A stretch of DNA of 64,000 bases from Hofstenia miamia (GCA_004352715.1 SCFE01000062.1:1294614-1358613), one strand, 5' to 3'. Shown: positions 33,965-46,833, counted from the stretch's first letter. Notes: generated by a model not told the origin, from the letters alone. Made by a program: numbers and translations.

Positions 33965-34665
33965 GATTACCCGGGTCGTATTTTTGCATCTGTATCCATA
34001 CCCGGCCGCACCCGTAATAACTTTACCCGTACCCGTGGTGATTTTACCCGTTACCCGACCGCAACCGGAATGACATATGTTCTTAAAAACAACAATTAAA
34101 ACGATATATATTGTACCTCAAAACAAAAAATAATCTAAACAAGACTACCTCGGATCACTAACAATTGGTTGACATTATTCGACAATAACGATGCTCGTTT
34201 GGCTGTCACTGTATTATCTGCACCGCTAAAACCGCGCTCTGATTTATTCTGTGTTGCCAGTAGTTCATGGTACGCGCGTGCAATTTGGGCCAATCTTGGA
34301 AATTTACTTTTGTTTCCGTGCCAAAATTGAAGAAGATCCAAATCTTCACAAGCAACCACAGAATGGATGCTTAGACTTTTGTAATCATTAGCTTCGCTTT
34401 CGGCTGAAATACGGCAAGCCCGTTTTCGCGCGGGTAACGTGATAGGTTGAAGATTACTTTCGTAATCTGAGTCGTCAAGCATAAATCGTTTGCGTGGTGG
34501 TTCATCACCAGGAACACATCCGATAAATCATCTACAACCAATATTTACGTAGCCGTACCCGCCCGTACCCGCTAATCTTCTACCAGTACCCGGCTGACCC
34601 GCGGGTATGGCAAAGGTAAAAACGGGTACCCACGTGTAAACCCGTACCCGCACAGCACTATATAC
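33963..34665 (-). mobile_element. hAT element remnant with TACCCG subterminal arrays
   Basis: Arrays of TACCCG/ACCCGT motifs occupy both ends (33963-34070 and 34550-34660) around a hAT transposase C-terminal fragment. The right edge reads CCCGCACAGCACTA, in reverse complement TAGTGCTGTGCGGG, a typical hAT terminus. The left edge merges with a TA microsatellite, so its terminal repeat is lost or altered. It is a deletion derivative that keeps ends and the 3' end of the transposase gene. Confidence 0.72.
34135..34482 (-). pseudogene. hAT transposase C-terminal domain fragment
   Basis: An open frame of 115 codons ends at TAG 34135-34137. It carries the hAT C-terminal pattern in order: LLQFWHGNKSKFPRLAQIAR (L-WW-n--fP-La--A), YHELLATQNKSERGFSGA (the SER-FS box) and KRASLLSNNVNQLL (kR--L---nv--ll). 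The dimerisation domain is therefore complete, preceded by an acidic, basic-patched linker. The BED finger and catalytic core are absent, so the protein cannot transpose. It lies between the TACCCG arrays, which fits an internal deletion of a formerly complete element. Confidence 0.82.
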
Positions 34666-34875
34666 ATATATATATATTATATATAAGATGACAGGTGTAT
34701 CAAATATATCAACTTCAATATATTATATTAAACTAGTCCAGAACTCTTAATTAAACACCGTTACCATTAGAAGAGTTAACTTTAATGTGATAGAGGTGAC
34801 AAACAGTGAAGTTGTTTTAGAAACAACTATTTGAGAGTTTTTGAACCGTATTATATTAGTAAGCTATTTTGAAAC

Positions 34876-35955
34876 TAGAGATGCATGCGGTACCCCCAAT
34901 TGGCGATCTTGACTGGTCCAGTTCCGCTTACCCCCTGAAGGGTGATCGGTCTGGTACTTAAGTTGCAGCCTCATGTGGGTACCAGGTTTGACTGGTCCTC
35001 ATCCTATAAAATACCGGTTTTGACCGCTTTACCTTGTTTCCCCATATTTACAGTTGAAAGAACCTGTATTGAACGCATACGAGTTTAAGTTATCCGATTA
35101 ACCCTAAATATCTCATTGTTCATTTAAAGGCGCAACCAAACAATCGAGACAAATCACCCGATGCTTTTAATGTTGCAAATTTTAACTACGAGTTGTTTGA
35201 ATATTGGTAGTCCTAAGTAAATAATTATTCCATGATAAATTTTCCTAATAAATTGCAGGCTGTGATTACTTCCAAACATCGATGGTGATGATTTTGAATC
35301 AAAATTTTAAGCCTAATTAATAAGCGGAACTTAACGTCCGTTGTGATCCGGAAATCAAAATAATTCTGTCAAAGTAAACATTCCCACCCAATTATGGGAT
35401 CTTATTAGTTTGTCCTTTTAACTGCACATTAGCCAATGGGCATGTTTACTAACAGTTTCTATAAGTCTAAATCATTACTATTACGATTCATTTGCAATAT
35501 ACAACGGTTAAAGTTAAATGGAGAGTTACAATTACATATGGTGTTATCTTTTAGATAATTAGATCTTTAGAGCTCTTATTAACAGAATTTCTACCATTGA
35601 ATCGACATTCAATTTTCAATCGCACAAGTACGTTATGCACTTGTATTGATTCAAAAAAGACGACTTGAACCACGTTAGTGAATTGCATATATGTGATCTA
35701 TTAACTTTTTCGCTTAACCATAGAATATACATTAGTGAACTTTTTGCAATCATATTCTAGTAAATATAATTATAGTAATTGTCAGGTACTTTCACAGCTT
35801 AAGATTTGAGAAACTGCCAAACTAAATTAGCTGACCGGTATGACCAGAGAAACATCTCAAAGTGATCGGCTTTTACCGGTGAAGTGATATTAACGGATAC
35901 CAGATCCGCTCCGTGACTGGTTTGATGGTTACTACCGACTGACTTCCATCTCTGG
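34876..35955. mobile_element. Non-autonomous hAT-like element with ACCGGTC arrays
   Basis: The left end is TAGAGATG (34876-34883) and the right end CATCTCTG (35948-35955), inverted to each other apart from the first base. GGTC/ACCGGT/GGTACC motifs cluster in the outer 150 bases on each side. The left half matches 13260-13831 in reverse complement. The 8-bp flanks TTTGAAAC and GTTAAAGC agree at five positions and could be a decayed target duplication. No transposase is encoded. Confidence 0.6.
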
Positions 35956-35963
35956 TTAAAGCT

Positions 35964-36880
35964 CACATGATGTAATTTTTGCACGCATTTGTACATAAAG
36001 CCTTAATCATGCAATGCTACTTACCTTTGCATATCTTCATATTGCTAAACCATGCAAAGATGCAAATGGGTCGTTAGTTGTTTAGCAGGACAATTTTAGT
36101 TTAAAGCTTCTGGTTTGTATTTATTCAATAATTTCCTTTCTTTTTCATTCATTTTTTAAACATGTTAACCACCTTTATGGACAAACGATTTTGAAAATTG
36201 GTGTCTGTACTTTAGACAAGAATATATTACTAACCTAAAACAGCAGATTATCAAAAAAAGGTTTTTGAATGAATTCCTGTTATTTCTTAGCTTACAAAAT
36301 AATAGTTAAATTTCAAAATACTTAAGTATGTATTGCAAAAATTCAGTATTAGTCAAAAAGTTATTATTCAAAATGTTAATAGTACCATTTCAATAATTCT
36401 GGTTTTACATTTACATTGTTATGTTGAGGTGAAATGCTAACTCATCTTTATTACAAAATTATTATTTATTACGTTCTGAGTAGAATTTTAGCATATTCGT
36501 AAACCACATTTACTTCAATAGGTATGTTTTTAAAAAAACATCGTCATATCTAACTACTATTGATAAACTTTGTAAAATTTTACTAAAATTATAAGTGGTA
36601 AACGTTAAATTTTGTAGAGACGTTACTGCCTTTTGAATAAAGGGTCATTGTTGTAATAAGTAATTAAAATGTTCATTAAGTTACTAAAAATGTATGAGAC
36701 AAAGCTAGAATTAATCTTAGCGTTTATACATACTGGCACAACTGACGAAAATGAAACTATATATAGTCATTGTAACAAACAACAATGTAATAGTAAGTTC
36801 TAATAAAATCGTAAAAGATATTACTTTTAAAAATAATCAGCAATCTGATGTTATAGATGTAAGCTAACTTTTAATGCTAT

Positions 36881-36912
<32 letters not shown>

Positions 36913-37420
36913 CTCAAATTCAAAATAACGGAAGTATTACTACTTTTCTTGCAAAAAATAGAGCGAAAACATTTATTTTGTTGCCCCAAACTTTGACTAA
37001 AAAACACAGGTACTTAGGCAATAATAAATTCTGACTCGCAAAATGCGGTTAAAGATACGAAATAATGCACTTACCACCAATATTAACCGGTAAAGGGTCA
37101 AGTCATTGTGAAATTTTGTCGTCGCATTAAAAATTACATTTTTAAAATGAAAAGAAAAGGACTTTCAATATGATGTGAACAATTTGGTATTAGGTGCATG
37201 TATTGTATGAAATCTTCACGCTCTTAGTTCTTAGCACGTAAAATACATAGCCTTCTCCTTCGTGCAAAGAAAGTGACTTAGGGATTTATTATAACTTAAA
37301 ATTTTCCAATATATTTGTACTGTGTAGATTTTGTATTATTTTACATTTGTGCAAGCAAGAAGTAATAAATTACTTTGACTCTTTTTGTTTTGTTGTTGTT
37401 ATTGTTACAATGCTTTGCGA
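35964..37420. other. AT-rich spacer
   Basis: Contains a TA microsatellite at about 36880-36912 and otherwise nothing recognised. Confidence 0.4.
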
Positions 37421-37792
37421 GGTGTGCAGCCATTGCCGCGGCTACGGCTTAGCTTTTAGCCAACCTTAACCGCGGCCAACGGCCGGCTACAGCCGAAGAT
37501 TTTGTTTTGCGGCTAAGATTAGTTTCTGAAAATAATGGAGAACTATTTATTTCTAAGATTTTTATTTGTATTTTTGGTTTTAATACTTATTCGCTTTGAC
37601 CATTTGCTTTGATTATTCGAACTATGAGCATGGTTTAATCGTTCCATTGAAAAATGCAGTATTTCACTTAGTACTAGTAAAAAACGACGACTACAGCAAA
37701 AAAAATGACTAACGGCCGGTTACAGCTAAAGACTTACTGCCAACAGTCGGCCAAGTTCAAAATTTGTATTGCCTTGGCCGCAGAACACTAAC
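37421..37792. repeat. CGGC-rich miniature element, hAT-like
   Basis: Both ends are dense in CGGC/GCCG motifs (37421-37510 and 37710-37792), as in AACCGCGGCCAACGGCCGGC and CGGCCGGTTACAGC, around an AT-rich middle. The outer edges GTGTGCAGCC and GGCCGCAGAACACTA are imperfectly inverted to each other. This fits a short non-autonomous element of hAT type; no target duplication was confirmed. Confidence 0.5.
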
Positions 37793-37905
37793 ACAGAGTA
37801 CTGCTTTAGGTCTGCTGTTATTCACATTGTACACTGATAATCAATCAGTTGTATAAAATCTGAGCTAAAATTGTATGCTGATGATATTTGAAAACACTAG
37901 CCTAG
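37793..37905 (+). pseudogene. Short RT palm fragment
   Basis: About 110 bases give STALGLLLFTLYTDN and, after a frame change, KLYADDI. These are the two neighbouring boxes around the catalytic YADD of non-LTR reverse transcriptases. No other RT domain lies next to it. It directly abuts the CGGC-rich element, which may have inserted into an older retrotransposon. Confidence 0.65.
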
Positions 37906-38269
37906 AATTATAATTTAATTTATAAATGAATAGAAGTAGTCGAAAGTCGATGTAATCAGTACTTTTTCTGCAATTACCGCTTTACAATTATGAAAATAAT
38001 TATTAGGTCTGCTGTAAACACTTGTCTTACAGGAAGCATTAATAAATAAAAATTAAAAATATTAATAACTAAAGTAATTAAGACCGTTTTTGAATTCTTG
38101 CCTTACATTGTAGAGAAATTTAGCAATTTAGTTTTCTTACATCAAGTGAACTTATCAGGAATTTGTGGCAATAAGATAAAAAATAAGAACTACATTAATA
38201 AATGTCAACCATTATTATCCTTTCTCTTTTTAGAAAATCGTTGAATTTCACATAAATAATGGGTAATTA

Positions 38270-38326
38270 GCAAGGGGTTGAAACGGCTCGACCCGACCCG
38301 CGGGTCCGATTCGGGTCGAAGATTTT
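38270..38326. repeat. GACCCG subterminal-type repeat block
   Basis: The sequence GGCTCGACCCGACCCGCGGG, then GATTCGGGTCGAAG, is preceded by AAGGGGTTGAAAC. This layout is typical of a hAT-element end. A related GGTCGGGT / TTCGGGTGGGG block lies at about 39203-39242 and could be the opposite end of a roughly 970-bp element, but no transposase or target duplication was found. Confidence 0.45.
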
Positions 38327-40399
38327 TTCTTTAAATCATGTCACGCAAGGTTGTCAATATCGTTGACATCGCTTCGTGGTTACATGCATAGGTTTTAATC
38401 AGTGTACTGACAAGCACAAGCGTAGCGGCCCAAAAATGATAAAGCTCAAGTGCTGATATGTGGGGGTTAAAAGGCGCCGCGTAATGAGCTATCAGAAGGC
38501 GTGAGAAAACAATTGAGCTAAACCAAATATTATTAAGACGAATGCATTTAGACATGTTATTACATTCGTAATGCAAAATAGAGTTATAAGGATCAGAGAA
38601 ATTCGCGTTTGTTCATTTATTATAATTAGTTTTAAGAAATTTTTTATCTCAATAGTCGCAAAATTAATTAGTATTCTAAAAATGAATCGAATGCAGTATA
38701 TTGAAGCTACGATTGATTACTCAGAACGCTCTTGATAAGGTTGATTGGAGACATCGCCTTGGGATCAGGGCCTACTCACGACTCCATTCAGTAAACCCCG
38801 CTTAATGAAAATGTTGCTGATCAATTAATTAATCACGATCTAATCTAAATTTGGGTATAAGTGTTTGTACACTATGCATTTTTTTGAGAGGACATCATTA
38901 TATTTATCGCCTTTTTGGCAATGTAGGCCTATATAGTTATTCTTCTATTCTATTCTATTCCATTCTAAGTGAAAGTGAAGTTAAGAATGACAAATTTCGT
39001 AAGTGCTTTAAGCGAAAGTACATAAGCGAAATTTTATTAAGTGATCAATTCGTTGGTCCTAATACTACATTGAACCATTGAACGGTGTGCTATACATGTA
39101 ACTGTTTTGTCGCAATGCAACCAATACATACTAAAGCATTTCTTGTTCCCACTACTGGCTAGCTAGTTATTTTGAAAACACATAAAATTTTGTTTGTTTT
39201 AGTGCGGTCGGGTCTACATACCATTCGGGTGGGGTTGCGTTAGGACCAAAAAACAATATATTTTGCGAATTTTTTCTGATTTTAAATAATTGCGTTAGAC
39301 ACAAATAACTTGCACCTTTAACTATGTATGTAAACTTCCTTGTTTACTTAAAAAGGTAACGTTATTGTCATATGACAGCAAATTCATTATTTTTATAATA
39401 TTTACTCAAAATTCACAGATATTATTTAAAGAAATTTAAAAAATGTTATCTGATAGAAGAGAAAGAACAGTGTCCAGAGAAATATTTAATTTAATAGTTC
39501 GGATTTCTACACATATTTTGAACTTTGATGCATATTCAAAACAGTAGCAAGTGCTCTTGAAAGACTAAGTTGTAAATTTCAAAATAATTGTCATTTGAAA
39601 AAATGTAATATATCACATGAAATATCGGGATAAAGATTTGCACATTGTCAGCAAGTATTGTAAAATCGTTGTCTGACGCAAGCACTGACTGCGAGCAAAC
39701 TCTCTTGAACTGCGCATAATTGTAATGTTGCCTTGCAGAATCGTAGTCTGATCATTGTGTTGAAGAGGCATTTGATTGAGTCGCATTACGTTTCGAGCTT
39801 ACGATAGAAGAGTGAAGTGTGACTAACAAAATTATTTCTTATATCGTAGGCCTTACCCAGTAATAGGATTCAGGGGTTTTGCACGAGTGCACGTGAACCC
39901 GTTCTTGGAATCTCAGGATAATCAGCAGACCCGTTCTTGCTTTTTTTACAGACATTAGACCTTTGTTTCCCAACTGCCTGTCCGTCAAAACTATTCCTCT
40001 ACTGCAGAATTTTAAGGAATAAAATATAAAATTCAAAGCTGGTTGAAAACTATATGTGTTCAGTAATTGGTAGCATTGTGGCGTAAAACAAAGGCCGAAT
40101 TTCTACAGAAGTGTGGTGCGCTGACCAAAGCATTTAAGACACTAAATACTTCATAGACAGTGAACTAGCCTAGAAGTCAGTAGGTTTGCTTAAAAAACTT
40201 ACAAATAAGGCAGATAGTTTAGGTAAATTTAGCATTGTTTGTTACATTGTACTTTGTTTTGCAGTTTTGAAGTGATAATATAGGTAAAGTAAGCATGCTT
40301 TAGACTAAGTGACTTTCTATAGTGAGATAGTCTTATTAACATGTCACTAGTGATTTTAAATTCAAAACTGTTAAACTTGAATCCTAAAATGAAGAAGAT
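38327..40399. other. Spacer, possible hAT interior on the left
   Basis: 38327-39202 lies between two GACCCG-type blocks and may be the interior of a non-autonomous element. The remainder is AT-rich. No gene recognised; the short frames at 38331-38576 and 39839-40036 lack motifs. Confidence 0.35.
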
Positions 40400-41060
40400 G
40401 ACAACTAACCTTGTTGGTCTCCCTTTTAAAACATGGAATTGCTGTGTCCTTTTCTCAAAACATGGCTAAGAAAAAACCACAGTGCTAATGATCCAAGGTT
40501 AAGCACAAAGTAGTTAAGGAATATGGTAGCAATCAAGTGGAATTATTTAAAAGAAGAAATCTCGAATATAGCACTGTTGGAAACACATGCATTTTTTTAT
40601 TGAAGAAAATAAATATGTTTGTGAGCTGAACAAGATAAATTTTGTGGTGTTATTCTAATTCAATGAATGTATAATGAATATGTTGCTCCTTACACGGGCA
40701 ACCCATATAAAAGTTGAGAATGGAACATTCTATAATATAAATGCATCAGGGCTTTTGTGGGGAGAATGTATTTTAGCTTGAAGAGGAATCTTACTAAAAA
40801 AGTTTAAGCCAGAGATGATTAATGTGACTTTCAAATGTCAATTTTTTGTTTATAACAATTGCAAGATATTTTGTTTCCTCAAAGTTATTTATTATCGTGT
40901 TGTTGTATCGTATATGAATATTGTCACCTGTTTTTCCAATTTAGTAGAGATGATGAGTTTTAAAAGGAAATGAGCGAACCTATTGTTAGTAAGTACGATA
41001 CAAAAGAGGACCTGTTCTTAAAATTTTGAATCCCATCACTGCTTATGGGCCTTCGAAACT
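40400..41060 (-). pseudogene. Antisense non-LTR RT thumb relic
   Basis: Minus-strand translation near 40950-40830 gives FEETKYLAIVINKKLTFESH, the conserved thumb box (KYLG--iD--L-F--H) of CR1/Jockey-like RTs. A frame-broken stretch near 40760-40690 resembles the YG--vWG box that normally follows. Sequence to 40400 may be the C-terminal tail. No catalytic domain is present. Confidence 0.6.
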
Positions 41061-42373
41061 AATGATAAGTGCAAGCATTAACCATTTCAGTCTTCACTGT
41101 TTTTTATCTTACCACTGTAAATTTATTTATCAGAAGAAAATGTGAAAAAACATAAAGAAAATTATTTTTTTATTATTTACTGAAAATTTATAGATTTTCA
41201 AGTTCTATTGAAAAAAATGATTTTCGATTAAGGAAAATTGATTAAATTTCAATTTTAAGGTATCAAATGTTTTATTGAGAATTTTATGAAAGAAAATGTG
41301 TAAAAAAATATTTTTTTCTCAAACTGCTATATTTTGATTTAATGTAACAATTGCATAAAGAATTAATCATTTTATAATGGGAAATCAAGTTTTGCTTAAA
41401 TTCAGAGTCAGCATTGCAGTTTTGAGTACCTAGAGAACCAACCACAGTCTGTAAGCCTACCCAACTCACCCCAGCACACACACAAGCACACACACACACT
41501 TGGCCTGAGTCAACCAAGCTCGACTCGCTTTCTCCTATGTTATAAAGGTATTGTAAAATAAATTGTATTACTTGGCTTACCTATCAAATACTTATTAAGT
41601 AAATGTAAAGTTTGATCAAATGTTTCCTGAATACAAAATAGACCAAGTATTTAATAAGCAAAAACTGGAGAAAGTGTTCCTTTGAAAAAACCGACAAATA
41701 TCAAGTAAATCTTGAAACACAAGAATAAATTTTTTTTGAATCACTCGGTTCATTTTTGCACTAAATTTTTTTAACAATTTTAACTATCGGCAATTTTCGG
41801 CAACTTTAATACTTGGTGACATGTATGCAAAATATATGCGAAGATGTACACAGTGGCATCAAGCCTGGGGATGGTAGAAGCAGATAACTAAGAAATTTTC
41901 GCATATAATATCAGATTTTTTATCTGTTTTTTTACTTTTGATCGTCCTTGTATTATATTGTAAAACTAATTATTATATTTTATTTGTTAGCACTTCACAA
42001 ATGAGATTTCACAGCAATAAGTCACTAGAATTTTTCACATCAGACTCATGCTGCAAACAGAATTTTTGTTGAAGATTTCGCAGTGAAAACTACTTTTTTC
42101 AAAAAATCGTTTTTCATGAGTTACGTATACAAAAGCAACTGGAATAATAAAATACATTTAAAAATCATGCTAAATATGTAAATTCAGCTAGATTAAAAAA
42201 AAATATTATTAACTGGAAAGCTTCACCCGTTTAAGCAAAACCAAATATTTTTTCAAGAGTGGAACTTAGTGAATTTACTTAAGCAGCCTGTTATCTTTTT
42301 AAAATAACAAAGCTTTTTCCTACATTTCAAACACTGTTCTCCATGCCTATTAGGAAATTTTCTTATGGCTGGT
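41061..42373. other. AT-rich spacer with a small (CA)n tract
   Basis: A short CACACA tract lies at about 41474-41500. No coding-like sequence recognised. Confidence 0.4.
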
Positions 42374-43221
42374 TAATGTGCACTTAATAAGTGGTGAAAA
42401 TTTCGAAAAAATTGCCTGCAGTACTGATGTACTTGACAACTATTTTTGATGAAAACTCTGATTTCTTAAAATTCACTCAAATTACCTCCATAATTTAAGC
42501 TCAGATAATTATTATTTCTAAATACTATGGAGTTAACCGCTAAATTCAAATATTTTTTCCCAAAGCCCAATAGAGGAACGCGCTTCACAATGACAGAAAT
42601 CATGATGCCAACAATTGCTCAAAACTGAGAAGAGTTTTAAGGTGTAATTGAAAGAGGAAGCACTCTTCCATCCTGTAGTCTCTTGTTTATGATCATTTTT
42701 AATTTCTTCAAGACGCAATAAATAGCTTTATATAATCTTAAGTAGGTTAGAGTTAAGACATTTTCATGAAATATAAAATTTTACCCACCCTCTTAAAAAG
42801 ATTTAAGAAAGCAACTCTATATATATGTGTTCTAACAACTATGACAAAATTCACACACACGCAATTTTCGAACCGGTAGCCCCATGATTTTTAAGTGACT
42901 TGACGCCACTGAGTCCAAATTCTTAAAAAAATACTTTATAGGAGCAAAATCTTTTGAAAAAACTATACAAATGCATATTTATATTGCTATGAAGACATAT
43001 GGAGTGCTTGCATAATGTTTTTTTATTTGAAGTATAGTGATGTTGTAAATATGCAAAAATATTGAAACCGCTGGTGTTCACTCAAAACCTAAAACGAAAT
43101 GAGAGAAGAAAATGAAAATCAAGTTTTCGTTTGTCAGCTAAAACACTCACATGTAATGTTATTTCCAAGAAGCAATGCAGTTTTCTTGTCAAGTTCAAAT
43201 GTCATTTTGTTAAACTTGAGT
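42374..43221. repeat. Inverted repeat pair B, left arm
   Basis: This arm of about 848 bp is the near-perfect reverse complement of 48858-49703, with a few single-base differences noticed (for example AGCAATGCAG versus CATCGCTTCT). The matching copy stops exactly at a 1000-N gap. An alternative haplotype placed in reverse, or a genuine inverted duplication, would look alike. Confidence 0.9.
42375..42449 (+). CDS. Possible acid-phosphatase C-terminal exon (fragment)
   Basis: A short frame reads HLISGENFEKIACSTDVLDN and ends in TGA. It resembles the end of the intact phosphatase at 62.2 kb (KVISLKELNAICEY), with the conserved Leu/Phe-x-x-Ile-Cys pattern, but the rest of the gene is not found upstream. 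The inverted copy at 49703-49627 carries the same sequence. There a phosphatase start lies across a 1000-N gap on the same strand, which supports this reading weakly. It may be chance. Confidence 0.3.
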   Translation, partial: NVHLISGENFEKIACSTDVLDNYF

Positions 43222-43290
43222 AGTTATAGACGGGGAGAGGACGTGCCAATGGGACACCCATGACTATTTGCCACTTGGTACCAAAGTGAT

Positions 43291-43795
43291 TTGATTGGAC
43301 GCCATCTAGCGACAAAATATTTTTGATAAAACTAAATTGAGCAAATTAATTCTTTGACAAAGTTTTTAATTGTTAGGCAAACTGACATATTTTCTTCTGT
43401 TAATATACATGTTCATTGTAGCAACACCCTTAATTATGCAACACCATGTTTAAGGAAAACAATTCATAGATCCAAAACCCAAATATTTCAGACTAAACAT
43501 GATGTGTTATTTGCATTAGAGTGTGTTTCTAACCGCGTTAATATTGATCNATTGGACGCCATCTAGCGACAAAATATTTTTGATAAAACTAAATTGAGCA
43601 AATTAATTCTTTGACAAAGTTTTTAATTGTTAGGCAAACTGACATATTTACTTCTGTTAATATACATGTTCATTGTAGCAACACCCTTAATTATGCAACA
43701 CCATGTTTTAAGGAAACCATTTCATAGATCCAAAACCCAAATATGATGTGTTATCTGCATTAGAGTGTGTTTCTAACCGCGTTAATATTGATCAA
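43291..43795. repeat. Direct repeat of about 250 bp around a single N
   Basis: 43291-43549 and 43551-43795 both start ATTGGACGCCATCTAGCGAC and end at GTTAATATTGATC. They differ by substitutions (TATTTTC versus TATTTAC) and by about 14 bases present only in the first copy. The N at 43550 joins them. The difference pattern fits two alleles laid end to end. Confidence 0.88.
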
Positions 43796-43965
43796 ACCAA
43801 ATATGCATGAGGTGGAAAACAACAATTTCTTTAGCAATTACATGTAAATTGTAAAAGCATATATTACCGCAATGGCTTTGAGTGATGAAGTTCAGCATTG
43901 TACAATCTTCAAGTTTCCATCTTCATTCTAAAATATGACGGCACTTCCACATTCACCCAGGAGGT

Positions 43966-44965
43966 NNNNNNNNNNNNNNNNNNNNNNNNNNNNNNNNNNN
44001 NNNNNNNNNNNNNNNNNNNNNNNNNNNNNNNNNNNNNNNNNNNNNNNNNNNNNNNNNNNNNNNNNNNNNNNNNNNNNNNNNNNNNNNNNNNNNNNNNNNN
44101 NNNNNNNNNNNNNNNNNNNNNNNNNNNNNNNNNNNNNNNNNNNNNNNNNNNNNNNNNNNNNNNNNNNNNNNNNNNNNNNNNNNNNNNNNNNNNNNNNNNN
44201 NNNNNNNNNNNNNNNNNNNNNNNNNNNNNNNNNNNNNNNNNNNNNNNNNNNNNNNNNNNNNNNNNNNNNNNNNNNNNNNNNNNNNNNNNNNNNNNNNNNN
44301 NNNNNNNNNNNNNNNNNNNNNNNNNNNNNNNNNNNNNNNNNNNNNNNNNNNNNNNNNNNNNNNNNNNNNNNNNNNNNNNNNNNNNNNNNNNNNNNNNNNN
44401 NNNNNNNNNNNNNNNNNNNNNNNNNNNNNNNNNNNNNNNNNNNNNNNNNNNNNNNNNNNNNNNNNNNNNNNNNNNNNNNNNNNNNNNNNNNNNNNNNNNN
44501 NNNNNNNNNNNNNNNNNNNNNNNNNNNNNNNNNNNNNNNNNNNNNNNNNNNNNNNNNNNNNNNNNNNNNNNNNNNNNNNNNNNNNNNNNNNNNNNNNNNN
44601 NNNNNNNNNNNNNNNNNNNNNNNNNNNNNNNNNNNNNNNNNNNNNNNNNNNNNNNNNNNNNNNNNNNNNNNNNNNNNNNNNNNNNNNNNNNNNNNNNNNN
44701 NNNNNNNNNNNNNNNNNNNNNNNNNNNNNNNNNNNNNNNNNNNNNNNNNNNNNNNNNNNNNNNNNNNNNNNNNNNNNNNNNNNNNNNNNNNNNNNNNNNN
44801 NNNNNNNNNNNNNNNNNNNNNNNNNNNNNNNNNNNNNNNNNNNNNNNNNNNNNNNNNNNNNNNNNNNNNNNNNNNNNNNNNNNNNNNNNNNNNNNNNNNN
44901 NNNNNNNNNNNNNNNNNNNNNNNNNNNNNNNNNNNNNNNNNNNNNNNNNNNNNNNNNNNNNNNNN
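43966..44965. other. Assembly gap, 1000 N
   Basis: Round-number gap of unknown true size. Confidence 0.98.
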
Positions 44966-46782
44966 CTAAATTTCAGTAGTTATATAGAATCAGTAGCTTT
45001 CGAATTTCAACAATCCGAGAGTGATGGAACATTATATGATATTGCTTGCCCATTAAAGCCAAAAACAAATTTTATCAATGTATTAAGATAGCTAATAAAT
45101 CACATTTTAAAGCACCATCTATCGACAAGGAAAATCTTACTACAAAAATATTTCGTGTGTCAACGCCTGGCAACAGTTACAAAAAATGAATGAACCCCTA
45201 ATCAAAAAGCAAAAAACTAAAAAGTGAAATAAGTTAGTGATATTTAGAAATTAGATATGAATTAAACTTTTAGAATTCAGAACTTTAAATTTCGAACTTT
45301 GGAACTTGAGAAGTTTAGGACTTTAGAAATACATTAAATGATTAGAAGATGAAGATTGTGAAAGTGACAAACATATACAAACACGAGATTTAGGATACTC
45401 GTGCTTAATTACTGACTATTTTGCATCTTCGAAAATCTCAAACCGAAACCATGCAGTTCAATAAGTCTGTTTCAGTTGCGTTTGTTAAAAAACCGCTGTT
45501 TTGGTTGTCGGTTTGGTATAACGCTGGGCCCTATCCCAGTTCTATAATGCCAATACCAAGCCCAATAAAACGACTGGTTCTGCAAAACTCTAATATGGAA
45601 ATGAATGAAAAATGATTCATTAATTTCTTTTATAGAATTATCTATATTTACATTAGTAAATTTAGCCTGCAAGTGGTGATAAAAAATGTCTAAAGCGCTA
45701 GCATATATTTTGCTTGTAAAAAGGGCCGATAAACCGTTAAAAATCTCTTCTGAGGGGGCCGTCGCCCCCCTCTGCTCTTCCTTTAGATCGCCACTGCTGC
45801 AAGTAATAAAATCACTGCTTGAATCAACTGAAGACTACACAACGCTAAAAAATAATATGCTGTTCATTGGCACATAGATTTTCTTTTTCAAAGATATTCC
45901 TTTCCTATTTCAAAACTTAGGAAAATATAATTTAACTCTGGAAGGAGGACATCATCACTCCAAATTCCGTATTTGGCTCATAGTGCAATGCTACTCTAAA
46001 AATAGACTACACTCTATAACATACAGTCATCAACCATTAAGAAAAATATGTTATCCTTAAAATCACAGTGAGTGATTGACGTGAAATGAGTTAATTTAGA
46101 ACCCCCTTATAATATGTAATCAGATTCCATTAAAGTTAGTTCGGAAAAATAATTTTTACTATGGTTTATGTCAAACAAAAAAATTTCTAATTGTCTCAGT
46201 AAAATGCATAGGGCCTATAAAGTCCCAATTGCCCCAAAATCTAACAAGCATTGCCTTTGAAGAAAAGTAGCAATAGAATGCACAGTGCTTCGTCATTCAG
46301 AAAGATTTCGAGACGGTAGAAAAATGCATGCCAATTTAGAGGAATTGCTAAAAATATTTTTTATGCTATGCCATTAAGATAGCAAGCGAAATCAATTTTC
46401 GTACGCCATCGCGCGACAGAAATTTTTCCTAGCAAGAAAATATTTCATATAATGCTCACTGGGTATTTTTTCAAGTGATGGACTGGAGAAGAGATTCTCA
46501 TGGTATCGGCAATGTTGTTGGAGGAAAGTATTATGTATCAGTAAAGGATATAATTCACTGCAAAGCCAAGATTAAGCGATTGTGTCTAGTTAAATATTCC
46601 AGTTTAGATCTTCGTAATTTAGACGTTGGCTTAGATCTCAATACTAAGGAAAAAAACATAAAGCTGTGCGAGTTTTTCTTTTCAGAAGTGAATAATGGTT
46701 GCACAGGAAGACTGGTGTTTATATATTTACGACTTTTTTTCTATACATTTTGCATAGTTGAGCATTTTTAAGGATTTTTAAT
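44966..46782. other. Contig between gaps; one weak possible exon
   Basis: Mostly featureless. At 46475-46771 an open stretch of about 98 codons begins after a pyrimidine-rich acceptor-like TTTTTTCAAG and includes DWRRDSHGIGNVVGGKYYVS, which looks somewhat protein-like. I cannot assign it to any family or find partner exons. Confidence 0.3.
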
Positions 46783-46808
46783 AATTTTAACAAAAACATT
46801 CAAATATA

Positions 46809-46833
46809 TTTCGACTTACAAAGTCATCGTCAG
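46809..46833 (-). ncRNA. Hammerhead-ribozyme-like core, left arm
   Basis: Minus strand reads CTGACGA, a spare T, stem GACTT-TGT-AAGTC, then GAAA. Penelope-like elements are known to carry hammerhead motifs in their terminal repeats. The extra T before stem II and the lack of a clear stem III and cleavage site make this only a candidate. Confidence 0.35.
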
